Part shown: positions 23,852-33,010 of the stretch, piece by piece
How positions within the stretch are numbered: position 1 is the stretch's first letter
Layout: each line of letters starts with the position of its first letter
Notes under the pieces: model-generated
Database searches by the model: none
What the model was told of the DNA's origin: nothing
The model's input: only the letters and a program-made list of their open reading frames with translations
NCBI RefSeq assembly: GCF_000397065.2
Contig: NZ_KE007325.1
Span: forward strand, 460,495-524,494
DNA from: Marinobacter lipolyticus SM19
GTDB lineage: Bacteria; Pseudomonadota; Gammaproteobacteria; Pseudomonadales; Oleiphilaceae
Reading direction: 5' to 3'
Length of the DNA stretch: 64,000 nucleotides
Position numbers and translations under genes: made by a program

Positions 23852-23870
23852 CTAAATAATAACGATTATC
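23852..23870 (-). promoter_or_regulatory. Fur-box-like operator upstream of exbB
   Basis: Minus-strand GATAATCGTTATTATTTAG agrees with the 19-bp Fur consensus GATAATGATAATCATTATC at 12 positions, including the whole first hexamer. It lies about 30 bases before the exbB start in an AT-rich stretch, as expected for iron-repressed tonB systems. Confidence 0.65.
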
Positions 23871-24005
23871 ACTAAATATTCAAGTTTTGTAACCTGAGGT
23901 GCAATGCGGGGTCTGTTAAAATCCTGACATTATGCCGTTAATCTCAATGCTCATGTACTAACCTGTGTTTAATCATCTCTACCACTTACGGCAGAACGGG
24001 TTAGC

Positions 24006-26381
24006 TTGTTTCTGTCTGTGCGGAGTCGCGTCACTGTGCTGATTAAACGCTGGTTGGGTAGTCTGGTAAACCGAGCCGTCGCTTTCGTTATTCTGGTCAT
24101 CTTGCTGTCGGCGCTCGTCGTCACAGTGGCGGGCACACTGGTCAGTCAGAGCGAACTGGAAAACCAGGCGAAGAATGAAGTGGTCACCATTGCCAACCTT
24201 GTGGCAGGGGAATTGGATGACAAGCTTGAGCAGCGCCTGGCTGTCCTCGCCGACATCGCCGATGGTTTGAGCATGCGCGAGGATATCCTGCAGATTCGTG
24301 CCACCATATTGCTCCGTCGTGAAATTGCCTTGCGCCACTTGTTTGATGCGTTTTACCTGATTGGTGCCGACGGCAGGATTCTTGCGGAATACCCCGAAGC
24401 GTACGCCCAGAAAGGCCGGGATGTCAGTGGTCGGGAGTATTTCAGAAGAACGGCTCGACAATTGACTCCCGTTGTAAGCCGTCCTTTTCGGTCGTTCTAT
24501 CAAAATGAACCCGCGATCATGATCACTGCGCCGGTCTTCGATCATAACCGCCAGTTCATTGGCATAATCGCGGGCGGCATTCTGCTGGATGCGGATAACT
24601 TTATGGGCGACGTTGGCCGGGTCCGTATCGGCGAGTCTGGCTATGTCAGTGTCGCTACCCAGGGAGGCATTACCCTGGCCAATGGCAGGACGGGCGCCGT
24701 TATAGAGCCGGTACCTGCCAGCAGTTCTGCCCTGCAGCAGGCGATGTCCGGATTTGAGGGGGTTGTGGCCACTGAGAATGGTGATGGCGATAAGACCATC
24801 ATGGCTGTGAAGCAGATGGATCAGGCGCCCTGGTTTGTCGCCGCATCGTGGCCCGCCAGGGAAGCGTTTGCTCCGGCCGCCCGCCTGGTGGATAACCTGC
24901 TCTGGGTGTTGTTGGCGGTGATCGTGACGCTGGCGCCCTTCGCGTTTGTCATGTTTCGGCGGTTGATGACGCCCATGGATGTCCTTGGACACCAGATTAC
25001 CGAGCGGCATCTGGGGGTCCGCACGACGCCGGTGGACGTTACGGGCGTGCGTGAAATCCGTCAGGTGGCGGAAACCTTCAATACAGTGATGGAAGAGCGG
25101 GACGAGGTCCTGTCATCACTGGCAGAGCGGGAAGCTTTTTTCCGATCACTGACTCAGAGTGCCCCCATAGGTATCGTTCAGACCGATGTCCTGGGCAGGA
25201 TTGAATTTGTTAATCCGACGTTCGAGAAAATTACCAACAGCGGTGGCAACGGGCTGCTCCATAAGTATCTCATTGCCGGGATCCATGAGGATGATCGGGA
25301 ACAGGCGTTGCGGGAATGGTACTCCGCCTTGCGCAACCACGAGGTGTTCCGTGGGCGTTTCCGGCTGCTGCGTGGCACCTCCGGCGGGGCAATCTGGGCC
25401 GATGTTATGACCGCTGCCATCGAGACACCGGACAAGTCCCTCGGGACCATTACGGTCGTGCGCGATATCACCCGTGAACTGGAGGTTGAACAGGCGCTTC
25501 GGGAAGAGCAGCAGCGGGCGGACAGCATTCTCGCCGTGCTACAGGAAGGCGTACTGATGGTGGATACCGGCGGTGTGATCCGTTACGCCAACCGGGCCGC
25601 GTGCTCGTTCATCGGTGATGGGGAAAATTGCGAAAATCAGAATTTCTTCGAGCGCACCGTCATCGAAAATGAAGAACGTCAGTGGCAAGCCTCGGATTTT
25701 CTCGCGGGCGAAGACTTCGAGAGCCTGTACGTGACCCTTCGTAATGCCAGAGGGCAGATCTTTGATATCGACCTCACCATGTTGCACCTGCGCAAGGGCC
25801 ATGACAACGAACGGTTGGTATTTGTGCTCCGGGATGACAGCGAACGCCGGCGTCAGGAAGAGCGGCTGTCCTGGGAAGCCACTCATGACAGTTTGACTCA
25901 GTTGCTGAATCGTCGAGCGTTCAGTGCCGCACTGATGAAATGCCTGGCCGACGTTAACGAGCAGGCGTCTGTCAGTGTGTTGATGCTGATTGATCTGGAT
26001 TACTTCAAGCCGATCAATGACGAAGGTGGGCATCTGCTTGGGGATGACTTGCTGAAACGCCTGGCTGACCTGCTTAAGGACTCCGTACGCCAGTCGGATA
26101 CGGTAGCGCGTCTGGGTGGCGATGAATTCGGGATTATTCTGCCGGCCTGTGGACTGAACCGTGCCGAGGTGTTGGCCGAGAAAATTCGTGCCGGTGTTCA
26201 GGCGTTGCGCATCGAGCGGGACGGGCGCTCGTTCGGTGTCACCACCAGTATCGGACTGACTGGATTGTCGCCCGGAGATTCCGGTCCCCGTGAGGTGGTG
26301 GCCCGCGCTGACGAGGGGTGTTACATCGCCAAGGCTCAGGGGCGCAACAAGGTTATTGTCGTACCGGTTCCCGAGCATTGA
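24006..26381 (+). CDS. Membrane-bound Cache-PAS-PAS-GGDEF diguanylate cyclase
   Basis: A 791-residue sensor cyclase making c-di-GMP. Order: a transmembrane helix at about 25-47; a periplasmic Cache-type sensor (LFDAFYLIGADGRILAEYP and REYFRRTARQLTPVVSRPF); a second helix at about 298-318; a HAMP-like linker; a PAS domain (FFRSLTQSAPIGIVQTD through TVVRDITREL); a second PAS-like domain (ILAVLQEGVLMVD); then GGDEF (HDSLTQLLNRRAF, IDLDYFKPIND, GGDEF). RQSD five residues before the loop is an I-site. There is no EAL domain. The annotated start is TTG; GTG codons at 24018 and 24036 are equally possible. Stands alone. Confidence 0.93.
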   Translation: MFLSVRSRVTVLIKRWLGSLVNRAVAFVILVILLSALVVTVAGTLVSQSELENQAKNEVVTIANLVAGELDDKLEQRLAVLADIADGLSMREDILQIRATILLRREIALRHLFDAFYLIGADGRILAEYPEAYAQKGRDVSGREYFRRTARQLTPVVSRPFRSFYQNEPAIMITAPVFDHNRQFIGIIAGGILLDADNFMGDVGRVRIGESGYVSVATQGGITLANGRTGAVIEPVPASSSALQQAMSGFEGVVATENGDGDKTIMAVKQMDQAPWFVAASWPAREAFAPAARLVDNLLWVLLAVIVTLAPFAFVMFRRLMTPMDVLGHQITERHLGVRTTPVDVTGVREIRQVAETFNTVMEERDEVLSSLAEREAFFRSLTQSAPIGIVQTDVLGRIEFVNPTFEKITNSGGNGLLHKYLIAGIHEDDREQALREWYSALRNHEVFRGRFRLLRGTSGGAIWADVMTAAIETPDKSLGTITVVRDITRELEVEQALREEQQRADSILAVLQEGVLMVDTGGVIRYANRAACSFIGDGENCENQNFFERTVIENEERQWQASDFLAGEDFESLYVTLRNARGQIFDIDLTMLHLRKGHDNERLVFVLRDDSERRRQEERLSWEATHDSLTQLLNRRAFSAALMKCLADVNEQASVSVLMLIDLDYFKPINDEGGHLLGDDLLKRLADLLKDSVRQSDTVARLGGDEFGIILPACGLNRAEVLAEKIRAGVQALRIERDGRSFGVTTSIGLTGLSPGDSGPREVVARADEGCYIAKAQGRNKVIVVPVPEH

Positions 26382-26393
26382 CCCACTGTCCGT

Positions 26394-27155
26394 TCAAAAC
26401 AAAGCTGCACTGGCGGCTTGCCAGAGAAGTCTGAGTGCCAGCACGGTCAGCAGAATGTTGAACGCCTGACTGAACAGCCGGTTGCTCATGGTCCTGAGCA
26501 TGTGCAGGCCGATCCAGGTGCCGGCAAAGCCACAGGCAATCATGCCCAGAATGAACACCACCCATTCATGGAAGACGAATCCGGCAACACCAAACACCAG
26601 TGCCTTGGGGGCATGTTGCAGGCACATGGCGGTGGCAAAGGTGGCCACGGTGGTGAACCTTTCAGTATGCATCTGCTTGATAAACGCCGCGACCAGCGGG
26701 CCGGTTGCGCCCACAAACAGACTGACAAAACTGGTGACCGCTGAAGCCAGAAAGACACCGAACGGCCCAAACGCGCCTTTGGGCAGGCTCGGTCCCCAGC
26801 ACAGGTACAGCACGAACAGGGCAATGGTCAGTTGCCACAGGTGTGCGGGAAGGTCCACCAGCAGCCAGGCGCCCAGCCCTGCACCGACAAGGACGCCCGG
26901 CGCAAATGCGGCGATGGTTTTCCAGTTTGTGTGGCGGCGGGCCAGGACCGCTCGTCCCGCGTTGGAACCAAGCTGGATCATGCCATGCACCGGGATAATG
27001 GCGGCGGGAGGCACCCACATGGCCATTAACACCAGTAATAACACCCCGCCGCCGGCCCCAAGGCTGGCCGTGATCATGGACGTAATGGCGGAGGCGAGTA
27101 GCAGGAACACCGCAATGTAGGGAGACAGGTTCTCCGGAATCAGGGTCAGTTCCAC
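26394..27155 (-). CDS. TSUP-family (TauE/SafE) membrane transporter
   Basis: A 253-residue inner-membrane protein with about eight hydrophobic segments and the two-repeat layout of the TauE/SafE family, whose members export or import sulfite, sulfoacetate and other small anions. Typical Gly-rich turns: TASLGAGGGVLLLVLMAMWVP in the first half and FVSLFVGATGPLVAAFI in the second. The start is GTG with a poor ribosome site. Convergent with the GGDEF gene; followed upstream by the lytic transglycosylase on the same strand, 16 bases away, so the two may be cotranscribed. Substrate unknown. Confidence 0.88.
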   Translation of the reverse strand: MELTLIPENLSPYIAVFLLLASAITSMITASLGAGGGVLLLVLMAMWVPPAAIIPVHGMIQLGSNAGRAVLARRHTNWKTIAAFAPGVLVGAGLGAWLLVDLPAHLWQLTIALFVLYLCWGPSLPKGAFGPFGVFLASAVTSFVSLFVGATGPLVAAFIKQMHTERFTTVATFATAMCLQHAPKALVFGVAGFVFHEWVVFILGMIACGFAGTWIGLHMLRTMSNRLFSQAFNILLTVLALRLLWQAASAALF

Positions 27156-27171
27156 GAGTGTTTACCGGCGG

Positions 27172-28278
27172 TCAGCTGCAAAAGTCGGGGTCCTTGAGTT
27201 TCGGACTGTTGCACAGGGCTTCGGTGGCCAGTTGCACATCCGCCACATAATACAGGGAAGCCAGTCCGAACCGGTCCCTGCCCAGATTATGGAAAATCAT
27301 GCCGAACGCGATATCCCCTGCCGTGTAGCTGTCATGGTGTTGGGCGAAATAGGCCGCTGGTTTTGCCAGGCTGTCATCGTCCAGCAGTGTCCTTACACGG
27401 TTGGCGCCTCCGTGATAGGCCTGCACCAGCATCAGGGTAAACAGGCGATCCTGCTTTGCTTGTGGCAGGTGGCCAAAACGTTCCTCGAATGCCGGCTGCA
27501 GGTTGCTTGCATTCTGGTGCATCAGGCGCAGAGCACAATCCATTTGCGCCAGGCGGTGCCAGTAGTTTGCGGGTTGAATCCTGCAATCTTGCAGGGCAGC
27601 CGGTGACAGCTGAAGGATGCCACGGGCGTTTGCAGCGGAGTGCGCCCGTTGACGACCACCGCTTTCAATCAGCAACTGGCCGCCGAGATAACGGATCAGG
27701 TCTCTGGGCAGGTTAATTCTCTGCTGCTGTTTGCGGGTGTTATACACATACAATAATGCATTGTGGAGGGGTTGCGGACTGTCAGCGGAGGCAAAGCTCA
27801 GATCGTCCCATGCTCCCCAGACCAGATCAGCGGGCAGTGTGCCCAGATATCGGGCCATGGCTTCGTCGAGATTGACGTGGGGTTGATCGCAGGCCAGAGC
27901 AAAGGGATAGCCCGTGGTGCCCTCGCTGCCTTGCGCCCAGGTGTCGGCACGCCCTTCTGCGGCCAGCCGGGCGCGGGTGTCATTAAGTAGCTTCTGGGTG
28001 TCTTTGCGGTCGTCGCCATCGTTCATATAGCCGAGGAACTGCCCACGCATGTTGTACAGGATGTGTCGTTCACTGTCGGAGCAGTAACCGGATTCCTTCA
28101 GCACCCAGCGCCGGATGGTGACGATATTGTCATAGACGCCCTGACTGACCCAGTAGGGCGAGCTGCGAATGATGTCTTTCCAGTCATCAACCGACTCCGA
28201 ACCTCTGGCAAGAGTCGCCAGAAATACCAATGGGACAAACAGAACAGCCAAGTGGAGACTATTGAGTCTTGTCTTCAT
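27172..28278 (-). CDS. Exported lytic transglycosylase-like (SLT domain) protein
   Basis: A 368-residue exported protein: signal peptide MKTRLNSLHLAVLFVPLVFLATLARG, then an unassigned N-terminal half, then an SLT lysozyme-like domain from about residue 200. The catalytic glutamate is expected in LLIESGGRQRAHSAANARGILQLSP, which has the ES...GILQL motif of soluble lytic transglycosylases. HHDSYTAGDIAFGMIFHNLGRDRFGLASLYYV near the end is unlike common Slt enzymes. Members cleave peptidoglycan to anhydromuropeptides. The N-terminal half is unfamiliar, so the specific role is unknown. Confidence 0.85.
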   Translation of the reverse strand: MKTRLNSLHLAVLFVPLVFLATLARGSESVDDWKDIIRSSPYWVSQGVYDNIVTIRRWVLKESGYCSDSERHILYNMRGQFLGYMNDGDDRKDTQKLLNDTRARLAAEGRADTWAQGSEGTTGYPFALACDQPHVNLDEAMARYLGTLPADLVWGAWDDLSFASADSPQPLHNALLYVYNTRKQQQRINLPRDLIRYLGGQLLIESGGRQRAHSAANARGILQLSPAALQDCRIQPANYWHRLAQMDCALRLMHQNASNLQPAFEERFGHLPQAKQDRLFTLMLVQAYHGGANRVRTLLDDDSLAKPAAYFAQHHDSYTAGDIAFGMIFHNLGRDRFGLASLYYVADVQLATEALCNSPKLKDPDFCS

Positions 28279-28330
28279 AAACGTTATACCCGTGAGTCCT
28301 CAGAGTTCAGAATAACAAATGGAAGCGACG

Positions 28331-29821
28331 ATGAAGCAATCCGAATACCAAAAATACGACGCAGTGGCACTGGCAGACCTGATCCGACGGGGAGACGTGT
28401 CATCCCGGGAGGTGTGCGAAGCCGCGATAGAGCGTGCGAACCAGGTTGATGGCCGCCTCAATGCCATCTGTTTCCCGCAATTCCCCGAAGCCCTTGCCCA
28501 GTCATACAACAAGGAAGCGCCTTTTGCTGGCGTTCCCCTGCTGTTAAAGGATCTGGCCCAGGAACAGGAAGGTCAGCCATGCACCTACGGCAGCCGCGGG
28601 CTCAAGAACAACATTGCTCCGAGGGATTCGGAGTTCGTACGCCGAGCCCGTGAAGGGGGCTTGTTGTTTCTGGGGCGTACTGCCACCCCGGAGTTTGGCC
28701 TGAAAGCGGTAACAGAATCCACACTTTGGGGGCCATCCCGTAATCCCTGGGATACCGGCCTGACGCCCGGCGGCTCCAGTGGTGGTTCGGGCGCGGCGGT
28801 TGCCGCCGGTATTGTACCCATGGCCGGCGCCAACGATGGTGGTGGCTCTATCCGTATTCCGGCCGCCTATAACGGCTTGTTCGGCCTCAAACCTTCCCGT
28901 GGACGCATTTCTTCCGGGCCATTCGTCGGCGAGGCCTGGACCGGAGCCTCCTCGGATCACGTGGTCAGCCGCACCGTCCGGGACAGTGCGGCCATGCTTG
29001 ACGTGTTGGCCGGGCCGGCGGCCGGCGATCCATTCGTGATTCCGCCGCCTTCTGAACCCTATGCGGATCTGATGCACCGGACCCCGGGCAAGCTTCGTAT
29101 TGGTGTGTTCACTTCGTCGCCCTACCAGACCGAGGTGGCCCCGGAATGTGTGGCGGCGGTGGAAGAAACCGCGCGATTGCTGGAAAATCTTGGCCACCAC
29201 GTGGAGTATGCGCGCCCCGAATTTGATGGCATGGCCCTGGCCCGTTGTTATCTCGGCCTGTATTTCGGCGAAGTGTCGGTGTTGATGGAGAAAGCGAAAG
29301 CGGAGTTTGGTGCCAGCGAGAATGATTTCGAGCTGGATACCCGGTTGATCGGCATGTTGGGGCGTACCCTGCCTTTACCGGAGTATGTCAGTCGCCGCCA
29401 GCAATGGAATGATTTCTCCCGCGCACTTGGGGCGTTTTTTGGTCAGTTTGACCTGTATCTGTGCCCGACCACTGGCCAGCTACCGGCGAAAATCGGGGAG
29501 TTGGACACACCGTCTCACCTGCAACTAGCCGCCAAACTGATGCTGGCCCTGAGAGCCGGAAAACTGGTGCACAAGAGTGGTCAGGTCGACCAGATGGCCA
29601 TGGAAAACCTTGCGCGCACGCCCTTCACCCAATTGGCTAACCTGACGGGAACCCCGGCAATGTCCGTGCCTCTGCACTGGACATCGGCGGGCCTGCCGGT
29701 CGGTGTCCAGTTCGGAGGTGCCCATGGCAGCGAGGGGTTGTTGTTCCAGCTGGCTGCCCAGCTGGAGGAAGCCAATCCCTGGTTCCCCCAATACGAGCGG
29801 CTGGTGGAAGGAGTCAATTGA
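28331..29821 (+). CDS. Amidase signature family enzyme
   Basis: A 496-residue amidase with the Ser-Ser-Lys triad: Lys in PLLLKDL (about residue 75), the glycine/serine stretch TPGGSSGGSGAAVAAG (cis-Ser, about 155) and DGGGSIRIPAAYNGLFGLKPSRGR (nucleophile Ser, about 178). The closest feel is to the 6-aminohexanoate-cyclic-dimer hydrolase/GatA-like branch, but the substrate cannot be read from sequence. The ATG at 28331 is chosen because GGAAG lies 7 bases upstream; an ATG at 28319 has no ribosome site. It is not part of a gatCAB operon, so a tRNA amidotransferase role is unlikely. Confidence 0.93.
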   Translation: MKQSEYQKYDAVALADLIRRGDVSSREVCEAAIERANQVDGRLNAICFPQFPEALAQSYNKEAPFAGVPLLLKDLAQEQEGQPCTYGSRGLKNNIAPRDSEFVRRAREGGLLFLGRTATPEFGLKAVTESTLWGPSRNPWDTGLTPGGSSGGSGAAVAAGIVPMAGANDGGGSIRIPAAYNGLFGLKPSRGRISSGPFVGEAWTGASSDHVVSRTVRDSAAMLDVLAGPAAGDPFVIPPPSEPYADLMHRTPGKLRIGVFTSSPYQTEVAPECVAAVEETARLLENLGHHVEYARPEFDGMALARCYLGLYFGEVSVLMEKAKAEFGASENDFELDTRLIGMLGRTLPLPEYVSRRQQWNDFSRALGAFFGQFDLYLCPTTGQLPAKIGELDTPSHLQLAAKLMLALRAGKLVHKSGQVDQMAMENLARTPFTQLANLTGTPAMSVPLHWTSAGLPVGVQFGGAHGSEGLLFQLAAQLEEANPWFPQYERLVEGVN

Positions 29822-29891
29822 AATCCCGGTGTGTGATCCGACCCGGCCAATTCCACGTTTATCTTTATAGCCGGAACAGGCTATGCTGTAA

Positions 29892-29917
29892 GTCAGGAAG
29901 GCCTCAGTCTTCCTGAC
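29892..29917 (+). other. Hairpin in the amidase / hypothetical gene gap
   Basis: GTCAGGAAG and CTTCCTGAC form a perfect 9-bp stem with an 8-base loop, 34 bases before the next ATG. There is no T tract, so it could be a weak terminator of the amidase gene or a 5' leader structure. Confidence 0.5.
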
Positions 29918-29950
29918 AGACCCTGATGGCATCGAGGAGGCGAGCGTCTT

Positions 29951-30568
29951 ATGAACCAACCGATGGCAATCGACGAACTGGTATCTGTAGCACAGGCCGA
30001 GGCCATGGGGGAGCTTGATGCCCCGATGATGGCTATTGTCCTGTCCAGTGAACAAAGCTACGACTTGCCCATCAATTCCCTTGAAACCGATGCCGACAAG
30101 GCCCGCTGGGGGTTAATCCTCCGAGCTGCCCGCGAGCATGTAGAAGCAGACGCCGTGGCGGTTCTCTATCCCGCCTGGACTACTATTCGCCACAAGAAAC
30201 CCGAGAACGAGACTGCGGATGCAGCCGAGGCAATGCCCGAAGATAGCGGTGAGGAGGCTGAGCCGTCAGACCCCATCGATACACTGTTCGTGCAGTTGCA
30301 TACCCGTGACCACGTCTATTGGCGGGGGTTTGAACAAATCCGGGATCCCAAGCACCAGCGCATCATTGGATTCCGTCGCATCAAGGCCCTGTCGACGGAC
30401 TACAAGCGTGATGAAGCGCCGTCCGTGACAGCCTGGTTGAGCACTTTGTTCGAACCGTTGCCGGATGAAGGTGAAGAAACCGAGGTGGATCGCGAGCTGG
30501 CAGATTTGTTGGAGGAACCGGAAGTGAGCGCAGCGCTTTATCCCAGGCAGATGCGTGCCCTGCACTGA
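29951..30568 (+). CDS. Hypothetical acidic protein
   Basis: A 205-residue soluble, acidic protein with no domain that I recognise. The first 80 residues (MNQPMAIDELVSVAQAEAMGELDAP, ARWGLILRAAREHVEADAVAVLYPAWTT) are followed by an acidic linker (ETADAAEAMPEDSGEEAEPSD). The last 95 residues contain LFVQLHTRDHVYWRGFEQIRD and a Leu/Glu-rich tail. GAGGAGG is about 10 bases before the ATG. Codon use matches its neighbours, so it is probably a normal chromosomal gene. Followed by a good terminator. Confidence 0.75.
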   Translation: MNQPMAIDELVSVAQAEAMGELDAPMMAIVLSSEQSYDLPINSLETDADKARWGLILRAAREHVEADAVAVLYPAWTTIRHKKPENETADAAEAMPEDSGEEAEPSDPIDTLFVQLHTRDHVYWRGFEQIRDPKHQRIIGFRRIKALSTDYKRDEAPSVTAWLSTLFEPLPDEGEETEVDRELADLLEEPEVSAALYPRQMRALH

Positions 30569-30598
30569 CCCTTCCTGAACCGCAAACGTTATGGAGAG

Positions 30599-30631
30599 CG
30601 CCCGCCGGCAGTGATGCCGCCGGGCGTTTTT
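30599..30631 (+). terminator. Rho-independent terminator
   Basis: CGCCCG-C-CGGC pairs with GCCG-C-CGGGCG around loop AGTGAT, followed by TTTTT. It ends the acidic hypothetical gene and separates it from the convergent HupE-like gene two bases beyond. Confidence 0.88.
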
Positions 30632-30632
30632 G

Positions 30633-31769
30633 CTAGATAGCCGAGGCGCGTTCAGCCACCCAGTACAGGCTCAGGGCTCCGACCATCAGCAGCATCGCGG
30701 GTACGGCGGCACGCTCGTAGAGTCGGAAACGGCCGCAGAAGTACAGCAACGGGAACAGTACCACCAGCAACATCAGCTGTCCCAGTTCCACGCCCAGGTT
30801 AAACCCAGCCAGAGCGACCACTGTCTGCGATACTCCGGATGTCAGATTCCCCAGCACACTGGCGAAACCGAAGCCGTGAATGAGACCGAACCCGAAAGCC
30901 AGCTTCCAGGTCTTGTGGCCGAGGATTGGCCAGAACACGTTCAGGGCCGCGACGGCGATGGATAAGGCAATGACGGTTTCCACCCAGGCAATGGGCAGTG
31001 TCACGATATTCAGTGCCGCCAGCGCCAGGGTAACGGAGTGCGCCACGGTGAAGGCAGTGACGATACCCACCAGTTCCAGTAATCGGTTTCTCAGATCGCG
31101 ACCTCGAGGGGCTTGCGTGGAACGGCGGGGTTTCAGCGGCAGGGTGGGCGGCAGCATCAGTACCAGCAGGAACAGGATATGATCGAGACCGATCAGCAGG
31201 TGGATAATGCCTTCGTAGAGAAACGTGGTAAACAGTTTCAGGCTATTGCCGAAGGTCCCAGTGCTGGTGCCCAGAGACATTGTCCGGTCATCGGGCGCCA
31301 GCACACCCAGGCGCTCGCCCTGGCTGTTTGTCACGCTCACCAGTGCCCGATGCAGGGGATCCTGCTCAAACAGCAATGAATAAGTGATGGACTCCGGTAC
31401 CTGGCTGTCCGGACAGCTGACCTGGTAGCGCCCCGCAGCGTAGGGACCATCGCTGTGGCGGGACACGCCCCACTGCCTGCCGGTCAACTGGCAGGGTCCG
31501 CTGCCGTTGCTGAGTGTCAGGCCCTGATCAACCAGGCGGGTGATAGCCTCTCGCCCCTTGCGAACCTCGGCTCCGCTGAGCTTGCCATCGCCATTACTGT
31601 CCAGGGGCAACACGAGAGCGAGATCCCGCAAGGCAAGATCAATGCGCACCTGTGCCTGGGTTGGGTCCACATAGATAAAACTGTCGCTGGCCTTGTGAGC
31701 CCATGCGGGTAGTGCGATCAGCATGAGCACGGCAATGCAGGCTGTCATTCGGTGAAGTGCCGGGATCAT
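30633..31769 (-). CDS. HupE/UreJ-family membrane protein with N-terminal exported domain
   Basis: A 378-residue protein. Signal peptide (MTACIAVLMLIALPAWA), then a periplasmic domain of about 160 residues that includes an EF-hand-like loop DSNGDGKLSGAE (about residues 57-68), then a six- to seven-helix HupE/UreJ_2-type domain starting near LFTTFLYEGIIHLLIGLDHILFLL. It has family histidines (IHLLIGLDH, AHSVTLAL, LIHGFGFA). Relatives are proposed Ni/Co-type metal permeases, but no hydrogenase or urease is nearby. Its start overlaps the TPR gene by four bases. Part of the DUF4331 cluster; the calcium-loop-like insert suggests Ca binding, which is inference. Confidence 0.88.
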   Translation of the reverse strand: MIPALHRMTACIAVLMLIALPAWAHKASDSFIYVDPTQAQVRIDLALRDLALVLPLDSNGDGKLSGAEVRKGREAITRLVDQGLTLSNGSGPCQLTGRQWGVSRHSDGPYAAGRYQVSCPDSQVPESITYSLLFEQDPLHRALVSVTNSQGERLGVLAPDDRTMSLGTSTGTFGNSLKLFTTFLYEGIIHLLIGLDHILFLLVLMLPPTLPLKPRRSTQAPRGRDLRNRLLELVGIVTAFTVAHSVTLALAALNIVTLPIAWVETVIALSIAVAALNVFWPILGHKTWKLAFGFGLIHGFGFASVLGNLTSGVSQTVVALAGFNLGVELGQLMLLVVLFPLLYFCGRFRLYERAAVPAMLLMVGALSLYWVAERASAI

Positions 31770-33010
31770 GAGCGCGCCTCCGGATACCGGGCATCACGCT
31801 GGTTATACTTTTCCAGCCAGGCCCTTATGTCGGCCAGTACCGAGTCGTCACCGGCTGCTCTGGCCGCACGAAGCAGCAGTCTGGTGTCCAGAGGTTCCCG
31901 CTGGTCCCGCCAGTTGGCTCTGGCGTGTATCAAAGCTGTTTCCGCATCTTCTTCAAGGTCGAGGGCATAGCGCGCGAAGTCCCGCTGGTGCAGCAGCGTG
32001 CCGCGCCACCGGGCTTCGGCAAAGCGTTCCTCCAGCATTGCGGAGAGTCGGTCGGCGTCGGCATGTTGATGGCGTTTCATCGCTATGGCGCGGATAACGG
32101 CGAGGGAGTCCACCCGTTCGTAAGCGTTCGTCAGTTCTATCACCGCTTCGTTTTTGCCACGTTCCAGTAGCCAGTCTGCCAGCTGGGTCCGTGTGTAAAG
32201 GTCGTCTGGTGCCAGCATTAGTACCTGGCGCCAATGGGTTTCCGCCTGGGGCTTGCCAAGTTGTGCGGCGATATCGGCGAGGGTGCCTTCGGCCCAGATC
32301 CGGCTGATGGTGTCGCCGGCAAGGGAGCGGTGTGTCTGCGCCTGCAAGGATTCGTAAGCGGTTTTTGCGTTGCCGGTTCTTGCCTGTGCCTGGGCCAGGC
32401 AGCTGGCGGCGATCAGTCCGGGAAAATCGTTCGCCAGTTGCCGACAGTGGGCATGTGCGGATTGGTAGTGGCCTTGCACCAGTTCCAGATTTGCCAGCGT
32501 CAATCTGGCCTGGCTGGCGAGCCGTTGATTAGTGTTGGGTGAATTGAGGACAGCGGTCAGCTCCACACGGGCAGGTTCAAAACGGTGAAGGCTCTGGTTG
32601 AGTGTGGCGCGAAGGATCTTCAGCCGGTCTGTCATCCTGTCCTCTGGCCAGCGCTCGAACAACCCCTGGGCATAGCCAAGGTAGCGTGGGTCCCCCTGAG
32701 CGCGTGCCTGCGTCAGATATTCCTGGATCCGGTCTGCCAGTGCCGGGGCGGTCCCGGGCAGGGTGTCGGGTGCCAGTGCTTCTGATGGCAGTGTGATCAG
32801 TATTTCCTGGTCGTCAAACTCTGTTTCAATCGCAGCGGGGGCTGCCAGTGCCGTTTCCAGGGTCAATGCTGTGACCAGCGCGACGATGGAAAAAGCCCTG
32901 CGCCGAAGCGCAGGGGGTAGGGCCGTCAGCCAAGGGTCGGCGTCAGACTGACGGCGGAGCCCGCAGGATTCAAAACAGGTCGTCGTACGCCTGTTTGTTG
33001 TCCTTGTCAT
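31766..33010 (-). CDS. Exported TPR-like repeat protein in DUF4331 cluster
   Basis: A 414-residue frame with an uncleaved-looking N-terminal stretch of about 37 residues, a signal sequence RRRAFSIVALVTALTLETALAAPA, and then helical tetratricopeptide-like repeats, including LASQARLTLANLELVQGHYQSAHAHC, LIAASCLAQAQARTGNAKTAYESLQAQ and PDDLYTRTQLADWLLERGKNEAVIEL. It probably acts as a periplasmic scaffold; no catalytic motif. The annotated start at 33010 lies inside the small lipoprotein gene and the frame runs through a terminator-like hairpin at 32890-32915, so the true start is uncertain; no ATG or GTG lies between the hairpin and the signal sequence. The stop overlaps the HupE-like start (ATGA). 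Confidence 0.8.
   Translation of the reverse strand: MTRTTNRRTTTCFESCGLRRQSDADPWLTALPPALRRRAFSIVALVTALTLETALAAPAAIETEFDDQEILITLPSEALAPDTLPGTAPALADRIQEYLTQARAQGDPRYLGYAQGLFERWPEDRMTDRLKILRATLNQSLHRFEPARVELTAVLNSPNTNQRLASQARLTLANLELVQGHYQSAHAHCRQLANDFPGLIAASCLAQAQARTGNAKTAYESLQAQTHRSLAGDTISRIWAEGTLADIAAQLGKPQAETHWRQVLMLAPDDLYTRTQLADWLLERGKNEAVIELTNAYERVDSLAVIRAIAMKRHQHADADRLSAMLEERFAEARWRGTLLHQRDFARYALDLEEDAETALIHARANWRDQREPLDTRLLLRAARAAGDDSVLADIRAWLEKYNQRDARYPEARS
32890..32915 (-). terminator. UUCG-capped terminator-like hairpin inside the TPR reading frame
   Basis: Minus strand: CCCTGCGC, TTCG, GCGCAGGG, then CTTTTT. This is a textbook intrinsic terminator with a UUCG tetraloop. It lies 55 bases after the lipoprotein stop, yet within the only open frame that reaches the TPR protein's signal sequence. 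It may attenuate expression of the TPR and HupE-like genes relative to the DUF4331 and lipoprotein genes. Confidence 0.75.
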
